From: Lacipirellula limnantheis
GTDB taxonomy: Bacteria; Planctomycetota; Planctomycetia; Pirellulales; Lacipirellulaceae
Assembly: GCF_007746075.1 (NCBI RefSeq)
Contig: NZ_CP036339.1
Span: 2,755,653-2,819,652, forward strand
DNA length: 64,000 nt
Reading direction: 5' to 3'
Shown piece by piece: positions 27,280 to 35,684 of the stretch. The notes beneath the pieces were generated by a model. That model ran no database searches. It was not told the origin of the DNA and saw nothing but the letters and a program-made list of their open reading frames with translations. The translations under genes and the position numbers were made by a program. The first letter of the stretch is position 1. Each line of letters begins with the position of its first letter.

Positions 27280-27915
27280 GTGTTCGGCAAGGGATCGAGC
27301 AACTCTCACGGCGATTCTTGCTGGCACTATAGGAACGCTAATCTTCGCTAATCGACGCTGATGAGGTTTTCATCGGCGCGGGTTAGCGTCGATTAGCGTT
27401 CTCTTCTTCTTCGTGCTCTAATTCTTGCCTTGGCGGCTCGTTTTCCGCCATCGCCGCGCTCGACCGGCGCGCCTCTCACTTTGGCGACTGAACTGGCGGG
27501 CGGCGCCGTTCGTAGGGATCGGGGTGCGAATTATTCCGAACCCAACGTTGCGTTGCGGCAGCACCCGCATTCGGAGCGTTGCATTTTCGCGACATTGAGC
27601 CGGCTCGGGCCCCCAAAATGGGACCACTTCTCGCCAGGATGGCGGCGCCGCTGGCTGGCGCAAGCTACGCTTTCACGATTGGGCGGCGCTACGCCCGTCG
27701 GCATGCGGCTTGCTCCGAGAAATCGCAGCAAATTCGCGCGGCCGGCGACGCTGGCCGTGCAAGCTTTTCCCAGAGCGCAGACTCTCCCCAATATGTATTG
27801 ACGACCAAATGGCTGGCTGGCGCCGAATAATCGTTGCCAACCGGCCTGTCGGCGGAGTAAAGATGAAGGTTGGGGGATCACTCTCCTCGTACACTTTTGC
27901 GAGAAGGCAGTTATC
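27280..27915. other. Long intergenic region with repeat
   Basis: 636 bases. The repeat at 27333-27401 follows the alpha-CTD-like gene. The rest carries overlapping open frames on both strands (the longest is 27430-27801 plus) without ribosome sites or recognisable domains. The promoter of the secreted repeat protein should lie in 27800-27900. Confidence 0.45.
27333..27401. repeat. Two-arm inverted repeat, CGCTAATCGACGCT family
   Basis: Left arm GAACGCTAATC...TAATCGACGCTGATGA and right arm TCATCGGCG...TTAGCGTCGATTAGCGTTC pair as a long imperfect stem with a 5-base loop, 54 bases after the alpha-CTD-like stop. Confidence 0.82.
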
Positions 27916-29079
27916 ATGACTCGTTTGTCTCAAACCACTCTTGGACTGGCGGCCGCGATTGTTGCGCTCGCATTGTCGTCCGGCGCGCCGGTTCACGCGC
28001 AGTGCTCAACGTGCGGAACGCAGACCGTGTTTTCGCCGGTGATCGCGCAGCCGCAAGCGACCGTGGCGTTTTCGCCCGTCGTCGCGGCGCCAACGGTGGT
28101 GGCGTCGCCCGTGATCGTGCAGCCCCGCCAGGGCTGGTATCCGGGGCGAATGCTCGACAATTGGCGGATGAACCGCTGGGGGGTGAGCAACACCGCGTGG
28201 GTGCAGCCGCAGACGGTGGCGTTCGCCCCGACCGTGCAGACTGTTGGCTTCGCGCCGTCGCCTGTCGTCCAAACGGTGGGCTTCGCTCCAACGGCGACCG
28301 TGCAGACGGTGAACTTTGCGCCAGCGGCGCCGTTTGTCACCGGTTTCGCGCCGATGCAGCGGACTGTCGTTGGCTTCGCGCCGACGGCTACCACGGTATT
28401 CAGTCCGGCGGTGATCGAGCCGGTGGTAAGCAGCGGCTGCTCGGCCTGCAGCACGTGTGCGACGGCCGTGGCGCCCTGTTCGGCGTGCGCGGGATCGACG
28501 ACGGTCGTGGAACAAGCAAGCTTCTCGTCGCCTGTCACCACGGTGGCCCCGGCGGGCGGTTGTTCGTCGTGTGCCGAGAGTAGCGGCGGCGTGCCGACAT
28601 ATTACAGCCAGCCCGCCGCGTCGCCAGCGAGCGTCGCGCCGGCGACAATGCCGAGTACTGGACCGGCGACGCCGCAGCCTGAACTGGCAACAGAACCGCC
28701 GCCGGCCGCGGCCACGAGCCCTTACGGCGCCAATCGCCAGGAAACGCCCGCCGGAACCACTCCGGCGGCCAGCGCCACTGGCCCTGAGGCGCCGGGCGAG
28801 AAGAGCACGCTCGCGCCGAAGCCGCTCTCCGATGCCGAGCAGGAGACCACCACGCCTGCCGCTGGCGACACAAGCACGTTCCAGGCCCCGCCGCTACTCG
28901 GTCCGCAGAACAACCGGACGGCGAATCGGCCAACAGTTGATATTCATGACGCCGTGTATCGTCAGCCAGCCCGCAAGGCGACGGTCGGCACGACCAACGT
29001 CGCCAAGCCGGTGACCCCGGCGTCGACGACGGCGCCCGAGACCGATGCCAACGGTTGGTACTCGGTGTCGGAACGCTGA
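27916..29079 (+). CDS. Secreted low-complexity protein with VGFAP repeats and Cys clusters
   Basis: 387 residues from ATG 27916, with a signal peptide (LGLAAAIVALALSSGAPVHA). The mature part begins with QCSTCGTQTVFSPV, then short repeats of about 10-14 residues built on QTVxFAP (TVAFAPTVQTVGFAP, VQTVGFAPTAT, VQTVNFAPAAP). A cysteine cluster GCSACSTCATAVAPCSACAG and a second CSSC follow. The C-terminal half is P/A/T-rich and probably disordered. No enzyme domain is visible. It may be a cell-surface or envelope matrix protein. A terminator follows at 29146-29180, so it is monocistronic. Not recognised. Confidence 0.75.
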   Translation: MTRLSQTTLGLAAAIVALALSSGAPVHAQCSTCGTQTVFSPVIAQPQATVAFSPVVAAPTVVASPVIVQPRQGWYPGRMLDNWRMNRWGVSNTAWVQPQTVAFAPTVQTVGFAPSPVVQTVGFAPTATVQTVNFAPAAPFVTGFAPMQRTVVGFAPTATTVFSPAVIEPVVSSGCSACSTCATAVAPCSACAGSTTVVEQASFSSPVTTVAPAGGCSSCAESSGGVPTYYSQPAASPASVAPATMPSTGPATPQPELATEPPPAAATSPYGANRQETPAGTTPAASATGPEAPGEKSTLAPKPLSDAEQETTTPAAGDTSTFQAPPLLGPQNNRTANRPTVDIHDAVYRQPARKATVGTTNVAKPVTPASTTAPETDANGWYSVSER

Positions 29080-29145
29080 AACTACGATCCAGCGACAACC
29101 GCTCACCGAAGGCGGCGGTATCGCACTCAGTACGAAGCGACCCAG

Positions 29146-29180
29146 ACGTCCTCGTCGCGCTGCGACGGGGGCGTTTTTTT
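29146..29180 (+). terminator. Rho-independent terminator after the secreted repeat protein
   Basis: ACGTCCTCGTCGC, loop GCT, then GCGACGGGGGCGT followed by seven T. The stem is 13 pairs with a few G-U type pairs. It lies 66 bases after the stop codon. Confidence 0.85.
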
Positions 29181-29249
29181 GTGGTGCTGCCTTTCGCTCG
29201 CAGTGACGCTCTATTCGAGCGACATGAGTCCGCAACGTGATTCAATAAA

Positions 29250-29335
29250 GCCTTTACCACAGAGGACGCAGAGCACGGAGGAAATGCCGGAGGATTCACT
29301 CCGCAGTCTTCTCTGGGGCCTCGGTGGTGAAGGCC
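29250..29335. repeat. Degenerate two-arm repeat, CCACAGAGGACGCAGAG family
   Basis: Left arm GCCTTTACCACAGAGG and right arm CCTCGGTGGTGAAGGC are imperfect inverted complements with GAGGACGCAGAGCACGGAGG between. Related to 5861-5937. Confidence 0.7.
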
Positions 29336-29432
29336 TATCGCCGTCACAGTTGACCAAGCTTCGGAGTCGCGCCTGAACGGCTCCGAGTTCGTAGAGCAAA
29401 CGGCGCCGCGCGGGCGGGTTGTTGACCCGCGG

Positions 29433-29585
29433 CTAGAAGCCGTCCGCGAAGCGGTCGAGCGGGGGTTGGGGCGCACTCGGCGGAGCGTCCTTGCGGACGA
29501 CCTTGTTCTTGCGCTTGTCGTCGGCCTTGCGCTTCTTCTCGGCTTCGCGGCGCATCTTTTCAAACGTGTTTTGGTTTTTCGCCAA
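29433..29585 (-). CDS. Small lysine-rich protein
   Basis: About 50 residues from the TTG at 29585 (an in-frame ATG at 29651 would add 22 residues that look like non-coding sequence). It opens with AKNQNTFEKMRREAEKKRKA, followed by DDKRKNKVVRKD and a proline-rich end PQPPLDRFADGF. The charge is strongly positive and the helix propensity high. Mini-proteins with this AKNxNTFxKxxRE opening are, from memory, common in planctomycetes and unassigned; RNA or ribosome binding is only a guess. It is divergent from another lysine-rich mini-protein 172 bases away. Confidence 0.6.
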   Translation of the reverse strand: MAKNQNTFEKMRREAEKKRKADDKRKNKVVRKDAPPSAPQPPLDRFADGF

Positions 29586-29757
29586 AGCTGCTTTCTTAGA
29601 GTGAATGGTGCGAGTAAAAAGGTAGTTGCGACGATCTCGCCGGAATCGCAACGTGGCGGTCGCTGAAACGCGGGCCAGTAAGCTAGTATAGGCGAGCGTC
29701 GAGGGCTACCGAAACCTCAAGTAACTTCGTGAACGCCGTAAATAGTGAGATTTTGCG

Positions 29758-29871
29758 ATGGCAAATAAGGATCAATCGAACAAAAAGGCCAAGACGAACC
29801 AGCCGAAGCTGACCGCGAAGCAGAAGAAAGAGAAGAAGGCAGCGAAGGCGGCCAAGGGCGATCGCAGCTAG
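29758..29871 (+). CDS. Lysine-rich mini-protein, 37 residues
   Basis: ATG 29758 to TAG 29869-29871. Composition is dominated by Lys and Ala (QPKLTAKQKKEKKAAKAAKG), with a short polar start ANKDQSNKKAKTN. Fifteen of 37 residues are lysine or arginine, suggesting nucleic-acid contact. The Shine-Dalgarno sequence is weak (GTGAG at 29746). The codon pattern (aag, gcg, gcc) is that of coding DNA, and the divergent neighbour is a similar protein. Unknown function. Confidence 0.55.
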   Translation: MANKDQSNKKAKTNQPKLTAKQKKEKKAAKAAKGDRS

Positions 29872-29917
29872 CGAGCGGCCGAACGGGCGGCGTTAGTTTT
29901 GCTTGCAGAAAGACACT

Positions 29918-29945
29918 TCTGTGGGAGGCGTCTCCGACGCCGACT
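29918..29945. repeat. Solo arm of the GGCGTCTCCGACGCC family
   Basis: GGGAGGCGTCTCCGACGCC with its TTCTGT flank matches the left arms at 20819 and 39979; no right arm follows. Confidence 0.75.
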
Positions 29946-30085
29946 GCGTTCGCTGCCACGACGGGCGGGAGCAGAGATGCCAAAAAGAGCGTTGCTCAGG
30001 CGGCGCGTTGCTCAGGCGGCGAGCGGCCGCCTGTGGCGTGCCGGCGGGCGCGGCGCTGAAATCAGCTACGCGGCCAGGAAATGAA

Positions 30086-30376
30086 CTACAGAGTCGGCGT
30101 TTCACCGCGGGCCGTGGCGGCCGCTGCCTTCATAAGGCGCCACGCTTCGCACTCGCCGATCTGTCGAGCGACCATCGTCAAGACTTCATCGAGTTCCCGC
30201 GCCACTTCTTCGCCAGAGCGCTCGCCGTTGGCAACGGCGTCGGCGATCAGAACGCCGTTGGCGATGTAGCGCGCATCCTGCTCTTTGCGGCAGGTGTGCC
30301 ACTGGTCGCCGCCTAGCAGGACTTGCCAGCCGACTGTGGCGACGTGGCGAATGGTGACGACAGGTTCGCTCGGCAT
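30086..30376 (-). CDS. Hypothetical protein
   Basis: 96 residues from ATG 30376. It opens with EPVVTIRHVATVGWQVLLGG, followed by a charged WHTCRKEQDARYIANGVLIA and a helical C-terminus EEVARELDEVLTMVARQIGE. No membrane or export signal. The sequence reads like a small alpha/beta protein; codon use fits the local genes. Divergent from polX with 167 bases between. Not recognised. Confidence 0.55.
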   Translation of the reverse strand: MPSEPVVTIRHVATVGWQVLLGGDQWHTCRKEQDARYIANGVLIADAVANGERSGEEVARELDEVLTMVARQIGECEAWRLMKAAAATARGETPTL

Positions 30377-30543
30377 GAAAACTCCGGAGGGGCGGCGCGA
30401 TGGGTTACACCATCGTGACGCGATGCCGCAGGATTGGCAAGCTTACGAGCTCGTGGGCGTGCCGAGTGGGCCCGCCGAACATGGCCTTGGCGCGCTCGAC
30501 GCACCTCTGGCCTCCGACCGCCGACCTCTCCTAAACTGGCCGC

Positions 30544-32286
30544 ATGACGAACCAAGAAATCGCCGCCGTGTTCGAGCAGGTCGCCGACCTGCTGGAATAT
30601 CAAAGCGCCAATCCGTTTCGCGTGCGCGCCTATCGCAACGGGGCGAAAAAGATCGGCGAGTTGGCCGAGCCGTTGGCGGCGATCCACGGCGACGCAGCGC
30701 GACGGCTGACCGAGCTGGAGGGGATCGGCAAGGACCTGGCCGAGAAGATCGCCACGCTGCTGGCGACCGGCACGCTGCCGATGCTGGTGGAGCTGCAGGC
30801 GCAGATACCGGCAGGGGTGCTGACGCTGTCGCGCGTGCCGGGCGTGGGGCCGAAGAAGGCGGCGGCGCTGCACAAAGAACTGGGGATCAGCTCGCTAGCC
30901 GAGCTGCGCGCCGCCTGCGAGGAGCAGCGGGTGCGCGGGCTGAAGGGGTTTGGCGCCAAGACCGAAGAGACGATTCTGAAGGGGCTGGCCGTCGCCGAGG
31001 AGGCGGGCGTCCGGATGCGGTGGGCCGACGCCGAGCGCGTCGTCGATGCGCTGTTGGAGCATATGCGCGGCGAGCCGGCGATTAAGCAATTGGAGATTGC
31101 CGGCAGTTTTCGGCGGGGGCGGGAGACGATCGGCGATCTTGATCTGCTCGTCGACGCGACCGACGTGCCGGCGGCGATGGATCGTTTCGGCGCGTTCCCC
31201 CAGGTGCAGGAGACGCTCGCCCGGGGCGACACGAAAATGACGGTGCGACTGGCGTCGGGGCTGCAGGTCGACCTGCGCGTCGTCCCCGCCGAGTCGTTCG
31301 GGGCGGCGCTGCAGTATTTTACCGGGTCGAAGGACCACAATGTCATTGTTCGCGGGCGAGCGAAGCAGCAGGGGCTGAAGGTCAGCGACTGGGGCGTCTT
31401 TCGCATCGAGGCAGCTGAGGGCGAGTCGAAGGAGACCTACATCGCGGGGCGGACCGAGGAGGAAGTCTACGCCGCGGTCGGATTGCCTTGGTTTCCGCCA
31501 GAAATGCGCGAAGCACGAGAGGAATTCAACTGGGCGGCGGCCGGCGCGTTGCCGACGCTGGTGACGCTGGAGGATATTCGCGGCGACCTCCACATGCACA
31601 CGACGGCGAGCGACGGACAGGACTCGATTGAAGCAATGGTCGCCGCCGCGCGGGCGCGGGGCCTAAGCTATGTCGCGATCACCGATCACTCGAAGCGGGT
31701 CTCGATGGCCCGCGGGCTCGACGGCGACCGGCTGCGGCGGCAGTGGCGCGAGGTGGATCAAGTCAACCGGCAGTCGGACGACGTTGAAGTGCTAAAAGGC
31801 ATTGAATGCGACATCCTGGAAAAAGGGGGCATGGACCTCCCTGATGACGTGTTGGCGGAGGCCGACTGGGTGATTGCGAGCGTCCACTACGGGCAGAACC
31901 AGTCGCGGCAGCAGATTACCGAGCGGATTCTGGAAGCGCTGGAGAATCCGCACGTTGACATGCTCGCCCATCCCACCGGGCGGTTGATCAATCGCCGCGA
32001 GCCCTACGACGTCGACCTCGATCGGGTGATGGCGGCGGCGGTGAAGCATCGGAAGCTGCTGGAGCTGAATGCGAATCCGGCGCGGCTTGATTTGAACGAC
32101 GTTTACTGCGCGGCAGCGAAGCGGTTGGGGATTCCGATCGTGATCAACACCGATGCGCATCACACGGATGGGATGGACGTCATGCGGTTCGGCGTGCTGC
32201 AGGCACGCCGCGGCGGGCTGACGGCGGCGAACGTGGCGAATACGCGGCCTTTCGCGGAGTTCCGGCAGTTGATCGGCGGTGAGTAA
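30544..32286 (+). CDS. polX: DNA polymerase/3'-5' exonuclease PolX (family X + PHP)
   Basis: 580 residues, full length. The N-terminal 8-kDa HhH part (NQEIAAVFEQVADLLEYQ, EGIGKDLAEKI, VPGVGPKKAAALHKELGI) is followed by the polymerase palm with metal ligands Asp198 and Asp200 in GDLDLLVDATD and Asp243 in LQVDLRVV. The C-terminal PHP phosphoesterase domain starts at RGDLHMHTTASDG (His350, His352) and continues with YVAITDHSKR, EADWVIASVHYG, DMLAHPTGR and INTDAHHTDG, so all metal-binding clusters are intact. It fills short gaps and trims 3' ends in base-excision repair. Followed by a repeat, then the convergent YggU gene. Confidence 0.95.
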   Translation: MTNQEIAAVFEQVADLLEYQSANPFRVRAYRNGAKKIGELAEPLAAIHGDAARRLTELEGIGKDLAEKIATLLATGTLPMLVELQAQIPAGVLTLSRVPGVGPKKAAALHKELGISSLAELRAACEEQRVRGLKGFGAKTEETILKGLAVAEEAGVRMRWADAERVVDALLEHMRGEPAIKQLEIAGSFRRGRETIGDLDLLVDATDVPAAMDRFGAFPQVQETLARGDTKMTVRLASGLQVDLRVVPAESFGAALQYFTGSKDHNVIVRGRAKQQGLKVSDWGVFRIEAAEGESKETYIAGRTEEEVYAAVGLPWFPPEMREAREEFNWAAAGALPTLVTLEDIRGDLHMHTTASDGQDSIEAMVAAARARGLSYVAITDHSKRVSMARGLDGDRLRRQWREVDQVNRQSDDVEVLKGIECDILEKGGMDLPDDVLAEADWVIASVHYGQNQSRQQITERILEALENPHVDMLAHPTGRLINRREPYDVDLDRVMAAAVKHRKLLELNANPARLDLNDVYCAAAKRLGIPIVINTDAHHTDGMDVMRFGVLQARRGGLTAANVANTRPFAEFRQLIGGE

Positions 32287-32303
32287 GTTGAGGGAGTCAG
32301 AAT

Positions 32304-32374
32304 GGAACCGCCAATAAACGCGGATGAACGCAGATTGCATTTTTTGGCGTTTATCCGCGTTTATCGGGGGTTCC
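32304..32374. repeat. Two-arm inverted repeat, AAACGCGGATGAACGC family
   Basis: GGAACCGCCAATAAACGCGG and CCGCGTTTATCGGGGGTTCC are imperfect inverted complements, and inner GATGAACGC / GCGTTTATC words extend the stem. It lies between convergent polX and the YggU gene. Confidence 0.82.
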
Positions 32375-32411
32375 AATATTTGTTTGCATTCCCTTGGCGG
32401 TTACTCGTTTT

Positions 32412-32705
32412 CTAGAGGAGTTCGGAGAGGCGTTTCTCGACAGCGGCGAGATCGACTCCCGCGAGTAGAAATCGCTTCTGCGGATTCGCCGGACTGCTAA
32501 TCAGCTCGATCGATGATTTGGCGATGCCAAAGGATTTGGCGAGCAGGACAATGATGGCGTCGTTCGCTTTGCCCTTTTCGGGAGCGGCGGTGACGTCGAC
32601 GCGGAGGGCGCCGTCGTGGTGGCCGGCGAGGGCGTTGCGGCGGGCGCCGGGGCGGGCCTTGACCCGAATGACCGCGCCCTGCGGGTGCGATTCCAAGGGG
32701 GTCAT
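32412..32705 (-). CDS. DUF167/YggU family protein
   Basis: 97 residues, the normal size. The family signature is clear: VIRVKARPGARRNALAG, then LRVDVTAAPEKGKANDAIIV and LISSPANPQKRFLLAG. A small alpha/beta fold protein of unknown role, often found beside YggS as here. The start overlaps the YggS stop by four bases (ATGA), so the two are translationally coupled. Confidence 0.9.
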   Translation of the reverse strand: MTPLESHPQGAVIRVKARPGARRNALAGHHDGALRVDVTAAPEKGKANDAIIVLLAKSFGIAKSSIELISSPANPQKRFLLAGVDLAAVEKRLSELL

Positions 32706-33409
32706 CGGCGGAGGCCTTCGACCAGCGACGAACCGACGCGGACGATGGTCGTGCCCTCCGCGACCGCGATTTCAAAGTCGCCGCTCATGCCCATGGAGAG
32801 TTCTCGAAGCATGACTGTCGGTGGCGACTCGCGCGCGAGCTCGTCGCGGAGGAGGCGGAGCGCGGCGAAGTTGGCGCGGGCGACCGCGTCGTCGCCGTCG
32901 AGCGCGGCCATCGTCATCAGGCCGGCAACTTCGAGATGAGCGTAATTCGGCAGTTCCGGCAGCAAGGCGCGGACGCCTTCGGCTGTGAATCCTTGCTTCG
33001 CGGCGTCGCCGGAGCAGTTGACTTCGAGCAGCACACGGCAGGTCGTGCCGAGCGTCGCCGCTTCATCGTTAATGGCCGCGAGCAGCCGCGCGCTATCGAC
33101 GCTGTGGATCAGAGACACGAGCGGCAGCGTGCGGCGGATCTTGTTGCGCTGCAGACGACCGATGAGGTGCCACTCGACGCCGGCGAGTTCGGGCGCCGCG
33201 GCCTTCTCCCAAAGCTGCTGCGGACGAGCTTCGCCGAGCGCATGGCACCCGGCGCTAACCAGCAGCGCGGCGGCGCCGGCGTCGACGTACTTTGACACGG
33301 CGACGAGTTTGATCTCTGCCGGATCGCGACCCGCCGCCTGCGCCGCGGCGGCAATACGTTCGCGGGTGCGAGCGACGTTGGCGGCTATCAACTCGCGAGG
33401 GGTGGGCAT
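32702..33409 (-). CDS. YggS-family pyridoxal-phosphate homeostasis protein
   Basis: 235 residues from ATG 33409; the longer frame to 33505 translates an intergenic repeat. PLP-binding Lys40 is in EIKLVAVSKYVDAG. Other family markers are LGEARPQQLWEKA (for the usual GENYVQE), WHLIGRLQRNKIRRTLP, LEVNCSGDAAKQGF, GLMTMA and the C-terminal ELSMGMSGDFEIAVAEGTT with VRVGSSLVEG. YggS/PLPHP proteins hold PLP and balance vitamin B6 and amino-acid pools without known catalysis. Operon with the DUF167 gene. Confidence 0.93.
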   Translation of the reverse strand: MPTPRELIAANVARTRERIAAAAQAAGRDPAEIKLVAVSKYVDAGAAALLVSAGCHALGEARPQQLWEKAAAPELAGVEWHLIGRLQRNKIRRTLPLVSLIHSVDSARLLAAINDEAATLGTTCRVLLEVNCSGDAAKQGFTAEGVRALLPELPNYAHLEVAGLMTMAALDGDDAVARANFAALRLLRDELARESPPTVMLRELSMGMSGDFEIAVAEGTTIVRVGSSLVEGLRR

Positions 33410-33443
33410 GGTTTGGCGAAGTAAACGAGAAGGTGCAAGAGTA

Positions 33444-33528
33444 AATGACGAATGACGAAATCCGAATGACGAATGAGATGCGGTTTGACTGCCGATATTC
33501 GTCATTCGGATTTCGTCATTCAGTCATT
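33444..33528. repeat. Two-arm inverted repeat, CGAAATCCGAATGACG family
   Basis: CGAAATCCGAATGACGAAT is mirrored by ATTCGTCATTCGGATTTCG, perfect over 19 bases, with tandem AATGACG words outside. It lies in the leader of the YggS gene. Confidence 0.88.
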
Positions 33529-33535
33529 CTACGCC

Positions 33536-35419
33536 TCAGCCTTCAATCTCCATCAGCTCCTCGACTTCGCCGCTGGGGGCGGCGAAGCGGGCGATGTAGC
33601 ACTCCGACGAGGTGTTCTGCCCCATGAAGGTGCGGTTGCCGCGGGGGCCTTGCGAGCGGTAGAAGACCCACTGGTCGGCGCCCGCCTGGACGCGATAGCT
33701 GACGGCGACATCGGTGGATTTGATTTCCAATGCCTCGGCGACCGTGAGCTGCCGCCACGTTGAGGCGTTGGTGGAACGTTCGGCATTGAGGTCGATGAAG
33801 ATCGGGCAGGCGACGCTGCGGCCGACGACTTTTTGCGACAGGGTGAGCGTATTGCCGTCGCCAGTAAGTTCGCCGACGCGAGGGTCGATCCGCCATTCGG
33901 GGAGGGCGAGCGGCATGACGCGAGCGAGCGGCTTGCCGTCGACGAGCAGCGCATCGCGGGTTTCGCCTTCGCCGCAGAAGAGGACGGCGGGGCCCAGCGG
34001 CAATTGCCACGCGTGTTCGAGCGTCGCTTCTTGGCCGCCGTAGAAATGATCGCAAAGGTACAGGAACTGATCGCGGCGGGCGAGCATGATCTGGCGATCG
34101 ATTCGCACGCCGTCGTCGAGAATTTGCGTCAGCTCCAGATAGTCGACGTCGCGGTCGCTGAACCAGCAGGTTTCTTCCCATTCGTCGGTCGCGGCGACGG
34201 GCACGCCGTCGATGCGCGATTCGGTCTTCCAGAGTCCGCTGAGAAGCCGCCGTCCTTCCGCCCAGGCTTCGAGTTCGACGCGATCGCCAGTGTAGTCGAC
34301 GGCGACGACGGCGTCGGCGGCCGACCAACCGCTGCGGAGGAGAGCGAGGCGAGCCCAATCGCAGTGGTACGGGGCATGCGGCGTCTTGTCGGCATGATCG
34401 AGATCTTTGCCGATAAGTTGCTTGCCGAGGAGCGTACGAGCGGCCGTGACGTCCTTCTTCTTGCCGCCGAGTCGCAGCGCGGCCTGGAGAAATTCGGGCT
34501 GCCAGGCATCCGACTCCGGGCGGAGTAACTCGGCGCCGGCGGGAGAGGTCCAGCGAAGGGCCTGACGCACCAGATGGCGGTACTGGCGCAGCGCTTTCGA
34601 GTTGAACGGCCGCTGTTTGTCGTCGGCGGCGATGGCGGCGCAGCGCGTCCAGCAGGCGAGAAGCGGACGGAGCGCCGCTCGGTTGGCGCCGCGGGGGAGT
34701 CCTTCACCGTTGTGGAGTTCGACCAGGGCCTCGCTCAGCGTCTCGCGAGCTGGTGCGCGCAGCGCATGGAGGGGTTTCATTTCGTCGAGGACATAAGACA
34801 GCGTGAGCGGCAACTCGCCGGCGAGCTGTTGCTGCGCGACCAGGGCGTCGTCCGAGGCGTCGGGATTCCATGCCTGCGCGCGGCGGGCCAATTCAGTGAG
34901 AAAGTCCACGAGCTTCCAGCCAAGGTCGGCGGAAAGCGCGCCGCCGACCGTGCCGAGCAGGTGGGCCGCGGCAAGAGCGCCGAGCGCGAGTTGCCCGTCG
35001 GCGGGCGCCCGTTTGGCGGCGGCGAGCCAATCGTTGACCGCGGCCTGAAGTTCCTTGTTACGCTTGCTCTTGGCAAATTTGGCCGCTTCCGATTCTTTGC
35101 CGGCGGCGGCGACGAGGTCGAGCAACTTTTGCGTCGAGGGGGCGGGGGTCGCGACCAGCGGGGCCCATCGAAGCGGTTCAGAAGCGGCGCCGCTCGCCGG
35201 CCCATACGTGGCGCGCGGCTGGCGCTCGCCCCAGTAGATAAGCCATGCTTCGTGCGCTGGCTGCTTCCCTTTTTTCAGCACGGCTGGCGCTGTACTTCGC
35301 CAGAAGCCGGCGCGCGTGACAAGTTGCGAGGGGAGGGCATCGAGCTTGCCGTTAGACTCGGCGGGGGATTCGAGGTGCAGCAAGCCGGGTTCTGCGTTGG
35401 GATCAAACGTGGTAGACAT
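33536..35419 (-). CDS. Large conserved-looking hypothetical protein
   Basis: 627 residues from ATG 35419; the frame is open to 35656, but the extension is arginine/serine-rich without fold. The N-terminal third is helical (LLDLVAAAGKESEAAKFAKS, KLVDFLTELARRAQAW). The C-terminal 250 residues are strand-rich with aromatic motifs (WEETCWFSDRDVDYLELTQI, RRDQFLYLCDHFYGG, LEHAWQLPLGPAVLFCGEG). This resembles the helical-plus-beta-sandwich layout of heparinase II/III-like or hypothetical polysaccharide proteins, but no catalytic Tyr/His set could be assigned. No signal peptide or membrane segment. Not recognised with confidence. Confidence 0.75.
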   Translation of the reverse strand: MSTTFDPNAEPGLLHLESPAESNGKLDALPSQLVTRAGFWRSTAPAVLKKGKQPAHEAWLIYWGERQPRATYGPASGAASEPLRWAPLVATPAPSTQKLLDLVAAAGKESEAAKFAKSKRNKELQAAVNDWLAAAKRAPADGQLALGALAAAHLLGTVGGALSADLGWKLVDFLTELARRAQAWNPDASDDALVAQQQLAGELPLTLSYVLDEMKPLHALRAPARETLSEALVELHNGEGLPRGANRAALRPLLACWTRCAAIAADDKQRPFNSKALRQYRHLVRQALRWTSPAGAELLRPESDAWQPEFLQAALRLGGKKKDVTAARTLLGKQLIGKDLDHADKTPHAPYHCDWARLALLRSGWSAADAVVAVDYTGDRVELEAWAEGRRLLSGLWKTESRIDGVPVAATDEWEETCWFSDRDVDYLELTQILDDGVRIDRQIMLARRDQFLYLCDHFYGGQEATLEHAWQLPLGPAVLFCGEGETRDALLVDGKPLARVMPLALPEWRIDPRVGELTGDGNTLTLSQKVVGRSVACPIFIDLNAERSTNASTWRQLTVAEALEIKSTDVAVSYRVQAGADQWVFYRSQGPRGNRTFMGQNTSSECYIARFAAPSGEVEELMEIEG

Positions 35420-35684
35420 ACGGGGAGAGCGCTCCGCGGCGGTGGCTGGGTGTGCGTCCTGGCTGGGTGCAGACAGGCCGGCATTGTACGGGGTTTGGGG
35501 GAGAGAATCACGGGGCTCCGGTCGGGATTTTCGGGGCAGGGAACGGGGCAGGGAAAACGTCGCGTAGAATTGGGCGCCATCGTTGCGAAATGCTGCGGCG
35601 AGCGCCCACCGCCGCTGGCACGGTCTGCCTACTACGGCGTGCTGCCCGCGGGCCATCCACTACACTCTCGTGCAGGTTACTCTG

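Larger units (their letters stand above)
29080..29432. other. Intergenic region with terminator and repeat
   Basis: 353 bases holding the terminator at 29146-29180, the repeat at 29250-29335 and a small hairpin GCGGGT-TGTTG-ACCCGC at 29414-29430, just beyond the stop of the minus-strand lysine-rich gene. No coding frame is supported. Confidence 0.55.

Noticed and set aside
27430..27801. 123-residue plus-strand frame in the long gap
   Set aside because: No ribosome site; composition like non-coding DNA; a competing minus-strand frame covers the same bases.
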